Positions 39,930 to 50,846 of a stretch of DNA of 64,000 bases are shown piece after piece. The notes beneath the pieces are model-generated. The model worked only from the letters and a program-made list of their open reading frames with translations, made no database searches and was not told where the DNA came from. The DNA comes from Symbiodinium sp. CCMP2592 (lineage: Eukaryota > Sar > Dinophyceae > Suessiales > Symbiodiniaceae), in NCBI GenBank assembly GCA_905221615.1, contig CAJNDT010005791.1:258736-322735 (forward strand), given 5' to 3'. The position numbers and the translations under genes are program-made. Each line of letters opens with the position of its first letter. Position 1 is the first letter of the stretch.

Positions 39930-40315
39930 CATAGAGTCAAGTAAGTAAGTAAGTAAGTAGATTCAAATAAGTAAATAAGTAAGTATAGAGTAGAGGCATA
40001 GAGTCAAGTAAGTAAGTAAGCAGAGTCAAGTAAGTAAGTAAGTAAGTAAGTAAGTAGAGTCAAGTAAGTAAGTAAGTAAGTAAGTATAGAGATAGCATCA
40101 AGTAAGTAAGTAAAAGTAAGTAAGTAATAAGTAACTAAGTAAGTTTCAAGTGCTATGAGCTTGAGCAGAGATAGCATAGAGTCAAGTATCAAGTGTAGAG
40201 TCAAGTAAGGTATAGTAACTAAGTAAGTTTCAAGTGCTATGAGCTTGAGCAGAGATAGCATAGAGTCAAGTATCAAGTGTAGAGTCAAGTAAGGTATAGA
40301 GTCAAGTAAGTTGCT
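39930..40315. repeat. (AAGT)n microsatellite with an embedded ~83-bp duplication
   Basis: Many AAGT units. The block from 'gtaactaagtaagtttcaag' through 'tcaagtgtagagtcaagtaa' occurs twice (about 40131 and 40214). Confidence 0.85.
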
Positions 40316-40384
40316 TCTATGTCTGTCATCTATGTACTCATCTACCCGGCTCCGCACGGAAGAACCCTTCGCGATGCTTTCGGG

Positions 40385-42900
40385 AACACCTACAAATACA
40401 GCGGTGAAAACTCTTTCAACAGAGCGGTGGTGGAGGTGGTGAGGGCAGTGGGGGGCAGTGGGGGTGGTGCTACAAAGGCAGGTGAGGGCAGTGAGGGCGG
40501 TGCGGGTGGTGAGGGCGGCGGGGCGGTGGGGGCGGTGGGGGTGGTGCTACAAAGGCAGGTGAGGGCAGTGAGGGCGGTGGGGGTGGTGAGGGCAGCGGTG
40601 AGAAATCTTTCCTCAGAGCGGTGGTGGAGGTGGTGAGGGTGGTGGGGGGGGGGAGTGGGGGTGGTGCTACAAAGGCAGTGAGGGCGGTGAGGCTGGGGCG
40701 GTGGGGGCGGTAGGGGTGGTGCTACAAAGGCAGGTGGGCAGGCGTATGGAGGTGGTGACAGTATGGAGATGTAGTGGAAACGGTGGGGGCGGTGGTTGGG
40801 GGTGGTGGAGGTGGTGAGGGCGGTGAGGGCGGTGTAAGCGGTGGGGGCGGTGGGGGCGGTGGGGGCGGTGGGGGCGTGGGGGCGCCGGGGGGTCCGGGCA
40901 CACATTGGCAGCAAAACATCTACAAATACAGCGGGCGGTGAGAGCGGTGGAGACGGTGGGAACGGTGAAAGCGGTGGAGGTGGATGAAAGGTGGTGGGGG
41001 TGGTGAGGGCGGTGGTGAGGGCGGTGTGGGCGGTGAGGGCGGTGGGGGCGGTGGGGGCGCGGGGGGGTCCGGGCACATTGGCAGCCTTTACTCTTTAAAC
41101 ACCTACAAACACAGCGGTTAACTCCCCTGACAGAACAGTGGGGGTGGGGGTGGTGAGGGCGGTGAGAGCTGTGAGGGCGGCGGAAGCGGTGGTGAGAGCG
41201 GTGTGGGCACAGTGGAGGTGGTGGCAGGGGCGGTGGCTGGGGGTGGTGGGGTGGTGAGGGCGGTGAGGGTGGTGTGGGCGGTGAGCACACATTGGCAGCC
41301 TTTAAATATTCTTTATACACCTAGTAATACAGCGGTTATAACTCCCCTGACAGAACACTGGGGGTGGTGGCAGTGGTGGAGGTAGTGGGGGTGGTGAGGG
41401 CGGTGAGAGCTGTGAGGGCGGCGGAAGCGGTGGGGGCAATGAGAGCGGTCCGGGCACAGTGGAGGAAAATTCAAAAAAAATACCTACAAATACAGCGGTG
41501 AAAACTCTTTCAACAGAGCGGTGGTGGAGGTGGTGAGGGCGGTGGGGGGCAGTGGGGGTGGTGCTACAAAGGCAGGTGAGGGCAGTGAGGGCGGTGGGGG
41601 TGGTGAGGGCGGCGGGGCGGTGGGGGCGGTGGGGGTGGTGCTACAAAGGCAGGTGAGGGCAGTGAGGGCGGTGGGGGTGGTGAGGGCAGCGGTGAGAACT
41701 GTTTCAACAGAGTGGTGGTGGAGGTGGGGCGGTCGGGGGGCAGTTGGGGTGGTGCTACAAAGGCAGTGAGGGCGGTGAGGGTGGGGCGGTGGGGGTGGTA
41801 GGGCTGGTGCTACAAAGGCAGGTGGGCAGGCGTGGAGGGGAATGGAGGTGGCGACAGTATGGAGATGTAGTGAAAACGGTGGGGGCGGTGGTTGGGGGTG
41901 GTGGAGGTGGTGAGGGCGGTGAGGGCGGTGTGGGCGGTTGGGGCGGTGTGGGCGGTGGGGGCGGTGGGGGCGGTGGGGGCGCGGGGGGTCCGGGCACACA
42001 TTGGCAGCCTTTAAATACTCTTTACTTTTTAAACACCTAGAAATACAGCGGGCGGTGAGAGCGGTGGAGACGGTGGGAACGGTGAAAGCGGTGGAGGTGG
42101 ATGAAGGTGGTGGGGGTGGTGAGGGCGGTGGTGAGGGCGGTGTGGGCGGTGTGGGCGGTGAGGGCGGTGGGGGCGGTGGGGGCGCGGGGGGGTCCGGGCA
42201 CATTGGCAGCCTTTACTCTTTAAACACCTACAAACACAGCGGTTAACTCCCCTGACAGAACATGGGGGTGGGGGTGGTGAGGGCGGTGAGAGCTGTGAGG
42301 GCGGCGGAAGCGGTGGTGAGAGCGGTGTGGGCACAGTGGAGGTGGTGGCAGGGCAGTGGCTGGGGGTGGTGGGGTGGTGAGGGCGGTGAGGGTGGTGTGG
42401 GCGGTGAGCACACATTGGCAGCCTTTAAATATTCTTTAAACACCTACAAACACAGCGGTTATACCTCCCCTGACAGAACACTGGGGGTGGTGGCAGTGGT
42501 GGAGGTAGTGGGGGTGGTGAGGGCGGTGAGAGCTGTGAGGGCGGCGGAAGCGGTGGGGGCAATGAGAGCGGTCCGGGCACAGTGGAGGAATATTCAAAAA
42601 AACACCTACAAATACAGCGGTGAAAACTCTTTCAACAGAGCGGTGGTGGAGGTGGTGAGGGCGGTGGGGGGCAGTGGGGGTGGTGCTACAAAGGCAGTTA
42701 TATACTCTTTAAACACCTACAAATACAGCGGTGAAGGACTCTTTAAACAGAGCGGTGGTGGAGGTTGTGAGGGCGGTGGGGGTGGTGAGGACGGTGGGGG
42801 CAGTTCTGGCACACATTGGCAGCCTTCAAATACTCTTTGAACACCTACAAATACAGCGGTGAAAGACTCTTTGAACAGAGCGGTGGAGGCGGTGGAAGCG
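40385..42900. repeat. GGTG-rich minisatellite array 2 with ~1.1-kb higher-order repeat
   Basis: Same GGTG/GGGC units and AT-rich modules as array 1 (12.1-14.4 kb). The module starts near 40390, 40900, 41076, 41286, 41480, 41996, 42200, 42412, 42595, 42708 and 42815. The segment starting 'caaatacagcggtgaaaact' at about 40393 recurs at about 41487 and again at about 42607, so the array is a higher-order repeat with two full units and a partial third. It also shares with array 1's right end a block reading 'cggttaactccc' followed by 'agagctgtgagggcggcgga'. Confidence 0.9.
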
Positions 42901-43557
42901 GTGTGGGTGCGGACACCTCTCGGGATATCACGGGCGCCGCCCGCAGGGGTCGGCGGAAACATACATTCAGTAGGGAAGCGGAAGACAGGAGGCCGTTATT
43001 GCGGGGAGTCCTGCATGTGATCTTTCAATCACTTGGCCCTTCCCGGCCTTTACATCCCACGATTGATTGCAAGTGTGAATTCCGTCGGTAATTTACAGTT
43101 TCTGCCAGAAACTCCGAATCCTTCGCCATTGCCCTGGTTTCCGGATCTGCAGCGCCACGTCCCACTGTCACTTCGGACTCTCATCCATGCGTGACCGTTG
43201 GCAGCGCCATCCCGACTGGCTCCACTGGTGAAAGGAAGGATCTGTCGAAAACTGCCGAAGAACTGACACAATTCCCAAACAGACCACGTTGCCTTCCGCA
43301 TGCAGGCGAGCGCGCAGGGAGCGCACGCTTGCCGAAAAGCAGAGTTTTGTACATGTTAAACATCTTCTGCAAGCATAGATGCTCGAAAGCCTGGCCTTGC
43401 TAATGGAAGCCAACTAGATGGCATCGCATCCAACTGAAACGGCGCAGGAAATGAAATGGTGGACATTGGTTTGGCCACGTTCACACAGCAAGCAAAGATG
43501 GTCACACATGAAAGATGGGATTCTTGCATCGGTCCGTTTGCATTCTCTGCGCCTCAG
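42901..43557. other. No gene recognised
   Basis: Complex sequence between the minisatellite and the first 84-nt ankyrin exon. No domain is seen. It could hold upstream exons of the ankyrin gene. Confidence 0.35.
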
Positions 43558-43641
43558 GCTTGACTTTCCTGATGTTGGCGGTAAAGCATGGCAATGCAGC
43601 CAACATCAAACAGCTCCTCGACAAAGGCATGGAGAAGGCAG
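43558..43641 (+). CDS. 84-nt ankyrin exon 1
   Basis: Preceded by CTCAG and followed by a GT donor. The first two bases complete a split Gly codon; then LTFLMLAVKHGNAANIKQLL and DKGMEKA. This is a 28-residue ankyrin unit (helix-turn-helix with G-H/G-N turn) without the usual five-residue beta-hairpin tip. Confidence 0.7.
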
Positions 43642-43909
43642 GTTTTGTAGACGGCCCAGGGCCTCATTCGCACAAGATCCGTACCAGGATGCCAGATGCG
43701 TCGATGGTCCGGGCCCTGCAGGGATCCGGGATAAGGGAGGTCGTGTAATCTCAGAGCAGCAAGGGATGTTTATGTATTTGTGAGGGTGTATCCACACATG
43801 CATCATATGGGCAAACGATGACGAGGGCAGCCGGCTCCGGCATGAGCGAAGACTTGATTCAACTCTTGATTCAACTCTTTGCATTGCAGCGGACCAGTCA
43901 GAGCCCCAG

Positions 43910-43993
43910 GCAGCACGGCTCTGATGCTTGCAGCGAGGGAGGGCAAGACGGAGTCCCTCGGAGTGCTCCTGGACAGAGAAGCCGACAAGGCTC
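43910..43993 (+). CDS. 84-nt ankyrin exon 2
   Basis: After CCCCAG; reads STALMLAAREGKTESLGVLL and DREADKA. The base pair after the exon is GG, so the donor is non-canonical if the phase seen in the other exons holds. Confidence 0.7.
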
Positions 43994-44150
43994 GGGATTT
44001 GAAGGAGCGTGCCGAGGAGCACAGTGGCCTTGCAATCCGTGGCGTAGGACTGCCAAGACAACGAGGGCCGGGGCCTTGGTGCCGAGCTGCCTCGCCGTGT
44101 GTCACAACAAAACATCCCACGCAAGAAATCCTTCCCCGTCGCACAGCCAG

Positions 44151-44231
44151 GCCACACCGCGCTTATGCTCGCCATGCATGGTGGCCATGAGGAGTGCTTC
44201 AAAGTGCTCCTTGACCGGGATGCGAAGAGGG
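44151..44231 (+). CDS. Ankyrin exon 3, one codon shorter
   Basis: After AGCCAG; reads HTALMLAMHGGHEECFKVLL and DRDAKR. The repeat lacks one codon near its end, and a GT (GTGACC) follows at 44231. Phase with the next exon is uncertain. Confidence 0.6.
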
Positions 44232-44996
44232 TGACCTGGCACAAATGGCACGAGACGGTCCCGTGCGGTTTGAAGAACTTTCTGCAGGTCTATAGGAAGG
44301 TGTGACGGCCGGGATTGTCGTATCTCCTCCACCTAGTGGCACACATGATCACGGCCTTCCTCAGGGCCAGAAGAACAGCGCTGGCCGGGGCCTCGAAAAG
44401 GGGGGTGTCCGATCCAGCATCTCCATCTCGAAGCCTGTCAACTTTCCTGTAGTGCCCTCTGAAGGCACTCATCTCCATCCAGCTGTGGCTAAGGTATCTA
44501 ACGTGAAACAAAACCACACAGTGGCTGTCGTGTTTGTTCGAGGTAAAACTGTCCTTGAGCTGACCGCCGACAACGCGATTTTCCGGGCACTTCTGGGCCA
44601 GAGCCTTGCTACCATGAGGGAGGGTGTTGACAATCACATTTGCCAGCTTGCTTGGCGGAGTTAGCTATCGGTTGACTGAGCAGCCGCCAGCAAGTAGGTG
44701 TATGTATGCTGCATCGTGGCCTTGCTCCCGTTTACTTAAGGCATCCCTAACGCAAAGCATGCGGCTGCTGGTGCAGATGTACCATGCTCATGAGAACAGT
44801 CTTGTATTGGAAACTCGATTTCGCAGGCTGTTGGAAAGGCCTTGTTTAAGGCCCATAAGCCCATGTTGATGTTGTTTTGTTGTGGGTGGGGCGGCCACAG
44901 AGGGTCCACATGATCCATATCATGCGTCGGAGTGGTCGTTGTGCAAGTAGCGGCGGGCATGAACGACCGATTCAGTCTTTGCTGCATGTGTCTGAG
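44232..44996. other. Intron or unrecognised sequence
   Basis: A 120-codon plus-strand frame (44302-44664) and a 115-codon minus-strand frame overlap here. The plus one contains KQNHTVAVVFVRGKTVLELT. No family is recognised; it may be an intron. Confidence 0.35.
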
Positions 44997-45080
44997 GTCC
45001 GACCGCCCTCATGGAAGCGGCGCGGGACGGCCACGTCGAGCTTGTCAAAGAGCTCTTGGAGAACGGAGCCGAGAAGGAGG
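44997..45080 (+). CDS. 84-nt ankyrin exon 4 with a GA donor
   Basis: After TCTGAG; reads PTALMEAARDGHVELVKELL and ENGAEKE. GAGAGA follows, an apparent GA donor. This is the closest to the ankyrin consensus of the series. Confidence 0.75.
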
Positions 45081-45507
45081 GAGAGATGGAGGGAGCGTCC
45101 TCAGGGCTGCAGGAACTGCACCCGTAAACCAGTTTTTGGGTTTGTCTGACATCGCCCCTCAAAGATTTCATTAGATGGAACACTCGTAGAATGCCCTCGG
45201 CCGAATCTCTGCCGAGTTCCCCCACCAGGATATGCAGGACAAGGACGGTCGCGGCCTCGGCTGATCAAAGGTTTGGGATAGCTTCGGTTTGGGTATGTAT
45301 ACTACAAAAGCGGCCAGCTACCAATCGTCTGTGAGCGTTTCAGCAGACCTCAGCTGAGCAGAGAGCACTGAAGAACCTTGCAACCGTTCGTAACGATTGA
45401 GGCACAGTAAAGCAAGAAAATAGAGATGGTGCTGCGCTATACCTGGACATGGTGACCCGGATCAGGTGCTCCATTCCATGTGCCTTCCCCATCACTGCAC
45501 GTTTGAG

Positions 45508-45591
45508 GTTTCACGGCTCTGATGTTCGCTGCTCGCTCCGGCCATGCGGAGTGCGTGAAGGAGCTCTTGGAAAGAGGCGTGGACAAGGCTG
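45508..45591 (+). CDS. 84-nt ankyrin exon 5 with a GC donor
   Basis: After TTTGAG; reads FTALMFAARSGHAECVKELL and ERGVDKA. GCGAAG follows, an apparent GC donor. Confidence 0.75.
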
Positions 45592-46529
45592 GCGAAGTGT
45601 TGCTTTGATGGAAACGCAAAACCAAGCACTCATACCGAACGGATACTTGCCCTCCTGGGTTTGTGTTTTGTTTGTTATTTTCTTTGAGTGTGCTTGTGAG
45701 TTTGGATTGGTGGAGAATAGGCTGTATGTGTTTGGCCTCATCTCCGGCTACTGGTAGGGCCAAATGCCAAGACAGCGTCTACTGAAGTTCCCTGCAGTCG
45801 TTGCAACACTGCTGCTGCTGACATCTCAGGAGGCCAAGGACATCAGCGGCCGCACTCTCGGAGCTCGGGTGGCTTTGGCACTCACGGGCGATGACTTTCG
45901 TCTCGCAGCGAGACTCCAGCCAAACCTTCTTCGACATCAACAACTAAAAGACAAGATATCCCAAAATCGTGAGAGAAGCCCATCGATGCAGCATTATCAG
46001 CATGAAACAGCATGTGCGTTTGCATAGTATTCTTTTGAGAGCCTGCTAGCAGGCTGACGCAAGCAATGAGTTTTTCGCTGGCTAGGCACAGCTGTCCAGT
46101 GACACTGTATGAGTAAAAACCCCACCGATTCAAAACCCCAGTGGAGAAACTCCTCCTGCAGGGGAGAAGCTCCACCCAATCTGCTTCTGCTCACTCTGCC
46201 GTCCGAAGACGGTTGTACGTCAAGTCCCATTGGGATGACGCGAGATTGAGGAGCCTGTCTTCCGAGTAGAAGAGTGCGCGGAGGACATCGAGTTCCGTCG
46301 GAAAATTGGTGCGAAGCGGTTCCCCCAAGTACCTGCATGCATAGGAGACCTGGAAGGTCTCGAGCTCAAACTGCTCAAGATCCATCCTGTGCATGGTCAC
46401 AGTGCCAATTCCAGAATTGCTGGGCGGCGGCGGTGGCGTATTTGCGCCCTTCCGATATCCCCTGTATCACCTCCAAGTGACGGAGGACCTCCCCCATCTT
46501 CTCCGTGGGGAGCAACTCCGCCGCGAGGC

Positions 46530-47790
46530 TCAGCACTTGATCATTTTGATCAGGGCCAGCTGCTTGATGCGGCCCTCAAGATCCTTCATCACGTCGCCGG
46601 GGAGTGCCTCCATTCCGAGCGACTTCTGATGCTCGTAAAGCAGCAGGTTGGCAGCAAGACCTGTGCCAGGAATGCGAGGCTCTGGTCGTACGGCGTGTGA
46701 GAAGCGAGGGCTGGAGTGCTGAGAGAGCCGATGCCATGCGCCCATTGGTGTTGATTAAGAGCAACGTACGCCGGCTTATTGCAAGGCTGACGGGAGGGCC
46801 TCCTCGTCCAGCTGCGCGTGGATCCATGCTGGAGCACCTCCGCGCAGGAGACAGCTGTGCAGCTGTGCTTCAGTTACAAGCTTAGGACTGTATCTTGCAA
46901 TAGGGAGCAGTGCAGTGCATTTGCGTCCGAGTCAGCCTTCTCGTGAGGCTAAGCCGAACTTAGAGGCCTGCTAGTCCTTCAGGACATGAGGTCTCGAATT
47001 TGCTTGACCAGTGGGGACGGTTGTGTGCCCTGCCTCTGGCAAAGAAAATGCCGATGTTCCTGCGAGAGACTGAAGTGTTTCGATCAGCCCCGAGGAGGAC
47101 GATCGGGCGGAAAACTGCAGTTGGATGCGAACTGGTCCGCCACTCATGTGCTCCGAGAGGGGGCTGGAAGTCCTGAATATCTTCACGTGTTCAGAGTCCG
47201 AGGAGATCCTGGCTATGACGTCTCCTAGGCCTGAGACCACCTGGGCAGTAGTTAGGGGCTCGTCGAGGGTCTCGGTAGTCGTCTGGTCGGCTGCTGACCA
47301 TTCATGGAATGGCCATTCGCCATCCGTGTTGAGGTAGCCGTCGGTTTGAAGTTTCTCTTGGATGGCCTAATCTTTGCTGGCCATCACTAGCCGATCTTTG
47401 AGCTCGCGGAAGAACTTGAGGGTCATGGCGACCGCCGTCTGTTCTGTGCGGAGATAAAGGTGACGTCGGATGTGAGTGCCAGGATCTGTTCATCATGCCG
47501 TATGATCAGCTTGGCCATCGCATTCACTAGATCAGACGTGTGTGCCGTGGGTTGAGTCTGCCATTGTTGCCTGTGCTACCTTGTGGAGTACCTCGGCCTC
47601 CTTTGCCTACGGCCTCCGCCTCCACCAACTCCTTTTCCCCCTCCTCCTGTTTTGCCACGGCCTCGGGTGAGGGGAGCACCTCCACCTCTCTGCCTGAGGG
47701 AGAATCTCCACTCGGGCTCATGGCCTCACCTCTCTTGGGAGGGGAGCTCTCGTCCATGGCCGATTTCTGAAATAGCTCCTGGAGCGACAT
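46530..47790 (-). pseudogene. LINE C-terminal linker and conserved tail, frameshifted
   Basis: From 47790: a Glu/Ser/Pro linker (SPEAVAKQEEGEKELVEAEA), then, across frame changes, LVNAMAKLIIRHDEQILALT, TAVAMTLKFFRELKDRLVMA and a stop, then VVSGLGDVIARISSDSEHVK, with PVRIQLQFSARSSSSGLIET, and a final part with GTGLAANLLLYEHQKSLGME. From memory, similar tails recur in many dinoflagellate repeat-derived proteins; I cannot confirm that here. The function is unknown. Confidence 0.45.
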
Positions 47791-47889
47791 CCGGTATGTT
47801 CGAGTTTGCTCGAGTTAGCCCTCCTTCCCCGGCTTCCTGTCGAGAAAGAGAATGTAGCAAATTGCTTGAACAATGCGATCATGCAAGGA

Positions 47890-48501
47890 CTATTGGGAGG
47901 GTGAGGCTCCATCATCTCCCAGGTACCAGAAATCCCCACTACAGACCATGGCCCTGTAGTGACCCGAGGTGGCCTCCTGACCGATATGTAGGATCACCGC
48001 CGATAATAGGTAGGTCATCATGGTGACTGCTGAAGTGTGATCTAAGAAGAGGGGGAGGTCTAAGGAGGTGGCCAGTGCACTGGGGGAGTGATCTTTGGAG
48101 CGTTCAGTAAAGCGTGGCAGTGCTAAGCAGACGTAGGGTACTGGTGATAGGAGAGCATGAGCACTCTCCTGGCCTGTCCATTGATGTAGCATTTGTTGGG
48201 CTTCCGGATGCACCTGAGAGTCAACGTGAATGGGAGAAGTACCCTCCTCATCTACCATGATCCCCTCCGGAACTGATGCACGAGTCTCCCACAGCCGAAA
48301 CTTGGCACTGGAAGGTTCATAAAGATCCGCATCAGAAAACTCTGCAGCGTCGTGCTGAAGTCCATCAAAGTGCCAGCTTGTGGTGATCACAGCGAGTGAC
48401 GTATGCTCCGGTGTGATGCGTCCCAACTGACTAACTCTGTTGGCTTGCTCAAAGCAGCTTTCCCTCAGGGTCTGTGAAATCCAGGGGAAGAGAGGAGGCA
48501 A
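47890..48501 (-). pseudogene. Ubiquitin-specific-protease-like domain of the LINE
   Basis: About 200 residues with the family's later blocks: SWHFDGLQHDAAEF (matches the Q-Q-D-A-x-E-F block), WTGQESAHALLSPVPYVCLA followed by LPRF, and the His box YLLSAVILHIGQEATSGHYR with AMVCSGDFWYLGDDGASPSQ (G-H-Y...W-Y-x-x-D-D). The catalytic Cys box expected upstream is not found; the same frame upstream has a TAG and a Pro/Gln-rich spacer. It would resemble a deubiquitinase if whole. Proteases of other types are known in some LINEs, so a cargo role is plausible. Confidence 0.65.
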
Positions 48502-48625
48502 TGATTCCTAGTGTTGGCTAGGAGCAAACAGCCCTCGAGTTTGAACGTCCGGGGCCGCTGAACCTACCTGGGCAGAAGGGGTGTTTCTTAACTGAGGCTG
48601 AGATGGCTGACTGGGTTCATAGTCT

Positions 48626-49130
48626 CTAGGCTGCTTGCTGAGCTGCTGCCGTGCGACCTCTTGAAGAACGTGCGCCTGCAGTAATGGGACACATTGATTG
48701 CTGTGTGTGCCTGCCCGGAGCGTCAATCCCTAGCCTGCAGTACCGGCAGTTATCCCCCTTGCGAAAGAAGACCTTGAACTGCTGAAGTCGCTGTGGAATG
48801 ACTTTCTCCAGCTTACTCATTACCTCTGGGTGCTGTCGATTTAGATGCTGCTTGGCGCTTTTTTCTGCCCCGCCAAGAGCTGCCCGCACAAAAGACAGCT
48901 TTCCATGAAGTGGGAGTGAAGGGCAGGATTGCGAGCTGCTGCTTCGGGATTTGTGGCAGATTCAGCCTGGATCTGAGCTGAGATGGTTTGCTTGCTTTGA
49001 AGCTCTGCCGGAAGTTCTTCTTGCTTGCGATGAAGAAGTTCCACACACGGGCACGTGGAGGTCCCAACATGCTTGGAATGAAGTCCGACATGCACTGCAC
49101 GTGGCCGAGCCGGCGATTGAATGAAGCATT
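48626..49130 (-). pseudogene. Zinc-finger region of the LINE, frameshifted
   Basis: One frame ends with HFMESCLLCGQLLAG. After a six-A run near 48857-48862 the other frame continues with SAKQHLNRQHPEVMSKLEKV, then FRKGDNCRYCRLGIDAPGRH and TQQSMCPI. C-x2-C followed by H-x4-H is a C2H2 finger; C-x2-C-x8-H-x6-C is a second zinc site. Such fingers follow the polymerase in many LINE ORF2 proteins. Confidence 0.6.
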
Positions 49131-49133
49131 GGA

Positions 49134-49532
49134 TCAAACTTGGGGCCCTTGAGGCGAAACGGCCTTGCCAGCCTTGATCGTCATGAGCTGATTCCCCTGG
49201 CACCATGAAAGGGGGAAATCCGTGCCCGAACCGAAGAGGTCCTGAGAGTATCTTTCTAATATTTCTAATTGTGCACGTTCCTCGGCTGCGGCATCAAAGC
49301 GGCCAGATTCATCTCTTAGCTGCACCCTTTCCTGAGGCTTACCCGGCCGGAATCTTTTGATCATTTTGTAAAAAGAATGGCTGCCGTCCTGCTTGGATTT
49401 GTACTCTGACTGAAGAAGCTGCGAATCTATCTCCTGTTGACGCCGTTCCTTCTTCAGCTGCTTGGCTTTCCTGGCTTGAGTACTCTGAGAGGCCAACGCT
49501 TGCCAGCACTTGCAAACGATTCGAAACTGCAA
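49134..49532 (-). pseudogene. Basic linker leading to the lost reverse transcriptase
   Basis: Frame reading ARKAKQLKKERRQQEIDSQL, FYKMIKRFRPGKPQERVQLR and DESGRFDAAAEERAQLE, ending KAGKAVSPQGP. This resembles the segment between endonuclease and fingers in LINEs, where K-A-x-G-x-D/A blocks begin. The next sequence is already the C-terminal region, so the polymerase core, some hundreds of residues, is deleted near 49130. Confidence 0.6.
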
Positions 49533-49665
49533 TCAGGTATGGATTCCGCCATGACTCTAAGAGTTAGAGGCAAAGATCTGAGAGCCACTCCGACTTCCCA
49601 TACACTGACGTCTGGAGGGGGTTGACTGCTCCTACGTTTAGGGAACTGGTCCCTCAAGGCAGCAC

Positions 49666-50702
49666 TCATTGCCTGATGGAGAGACTCCCAAGAGTGAGGA
49701 AGTCTGGAAGAAAAGTAACAACTTGTGCTCTAAATTCGTCCACCCTGCCTTGCCCATAGCTATCATCCACTTGTTGTTGATCATAAGGCTTGACCTGCGC
49801 GGCGGAGTAACACCGCTGTGCTGCACTTTTGCTGAGAAGTGGAAAGTGCTTGCTGCCGTCCCGCCACTGTGCAACCGGAAAGTTCCCCGGTAGCTGACAC
49901 TGCTTGCCGGGACCCTTGGACTGTGTGATTCTAACAAAGGCGAAGTCAATCTGAGAGACTGAGTTGCCCTGAACATGCGTGGCGGGTCTGCGAGCACCCC
50001 ATGTGTTGGCAGCTACTAGTTGATGGTCTTCCAGCAGATGCTGTAGGTCCTTTGTGCCCCGATGCCCCAGTCTACAGGTCTGGACAGTGCAAGGACCGAC
50101 GAACTTCATGTCTGTCTTAAGGGACATGTTACAATCCCCCAGCACAAGCAAGGTATTCCGGTTGGGAATTGCCCGCAACGAGTTGCCAAGGGATTGGAGA
50201 GTTTGCTTCCGCATCTGTTTATTCTGTTCTAGTGTTTCCTTCGAGCGCCAGACATATTGGTAACAGCTAAAAACATTTAGCGAAATACTTTGTCCAGGAA
50301 TGCGGACATGCAGCAAGCGACCCGGGATTACCTCGTTATATCTGAGTGCCTGCTGTTTGCAGAGCGATGAGTGTACCATCACAAGAACGCCGGCTCCCTT
50401 CTCTCTTGTGGAACCAGAGCTCACAACATGCCAATCTTCTTTGGTAAACTGCCACCTTCCTGAACAGCTACAATTTTCACCTCCTGATAGGAGGTAGTTC
50501 TGAGCACGGAGAGTAACTCTTCCCAGGCTGCTGTCGTTAGGGATCCCATGTACAGCTGAAGCTTTAAGTGCTCCCTCCCGGACTTGCGACCGGGAGTGCT
50601 CAGGCGTTGACAAATGCCATGGCAAGAAAGGAAAAAGGCAACCTGTACTAGCCTGACGTTTCCTGAGCCGAGAGGCTTAGCAGCCACAAAAAGAACAAAC
50701 AC
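49666..50702 (-). pseudogene. LINE apurinic-type endonuclease, one frameshift
   Basis: The N-terminal frame (50702-50421) holds SLTTAAWEELLSVL and VKIVAVQEGG, the Gln-Glu block. After a frame change near 50430 the second frame (to 49666) continues with HVVSSGSTREKGAGVLVMVH, LNVFSCYQYVW, the NTLLVLGDCNMSL block (G-D-x-N), the AANTWGARRPATHVQG and SQIDFAFVR block, and the final His in WRDGSKHFPLL. These are the motifs of the endonuclease that nicks the target for LINE insertion. All catalytic blocks are present, though the frame is broken. Confidence 0.8.
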
Positions 50703-50762
50703 AATAACAACAACATCCGATTTAAGGGATGAAGCCGAAGCCGTTGGATCAGTGCGAGTGAG

Positions 50763-50846
50763 GCCAGACCCCTCTCATGCACACCGCCGCGAATGGCCAC
50801 ATAGAGATCGTCAGAGAGCTGCTGGCACAGGGCGCGGAGAAGGCGC
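50763..50846 (+). CDS. 84-nt ankyrin exon 6 with a GA donor
   Basis: After GTGAG; reads QTPLMHTAANGHIEIVRELL and AQGAEKA. GAGGGC follows, an apparent GA donor. It lies only about 60 bases beyond the LINE's 5' end. Confidence 0.75.

Larger units (their letters stand above)
46190..50702 (-). mobile_element. Second LINE relic, antisense inside the ankyrin gene
   Basis: Reading 50702 to 46190 on the minus strand: apurinic-type endonuclease, a basic linker, a lost reverse transcriptase, a zinc-finger region, a ubiquitin-hydrolase-like domain, then a Glu/Pro linker and a conserved tail. At least five frame changes and stops show it is dead. It lies between ankyrin exons 5 and 6, so it most likely sits in an intron in antisense. 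Its layout differs from that of the 17-27.7 kb element. Borders are approximate; no terminal repeat or target duplication was found. Confidence 0.65.

Noticed and set aside
40385-42900. Extensin-like proteins on the minus strand of array 2
   Set aside because: Same artefact as in array 1.
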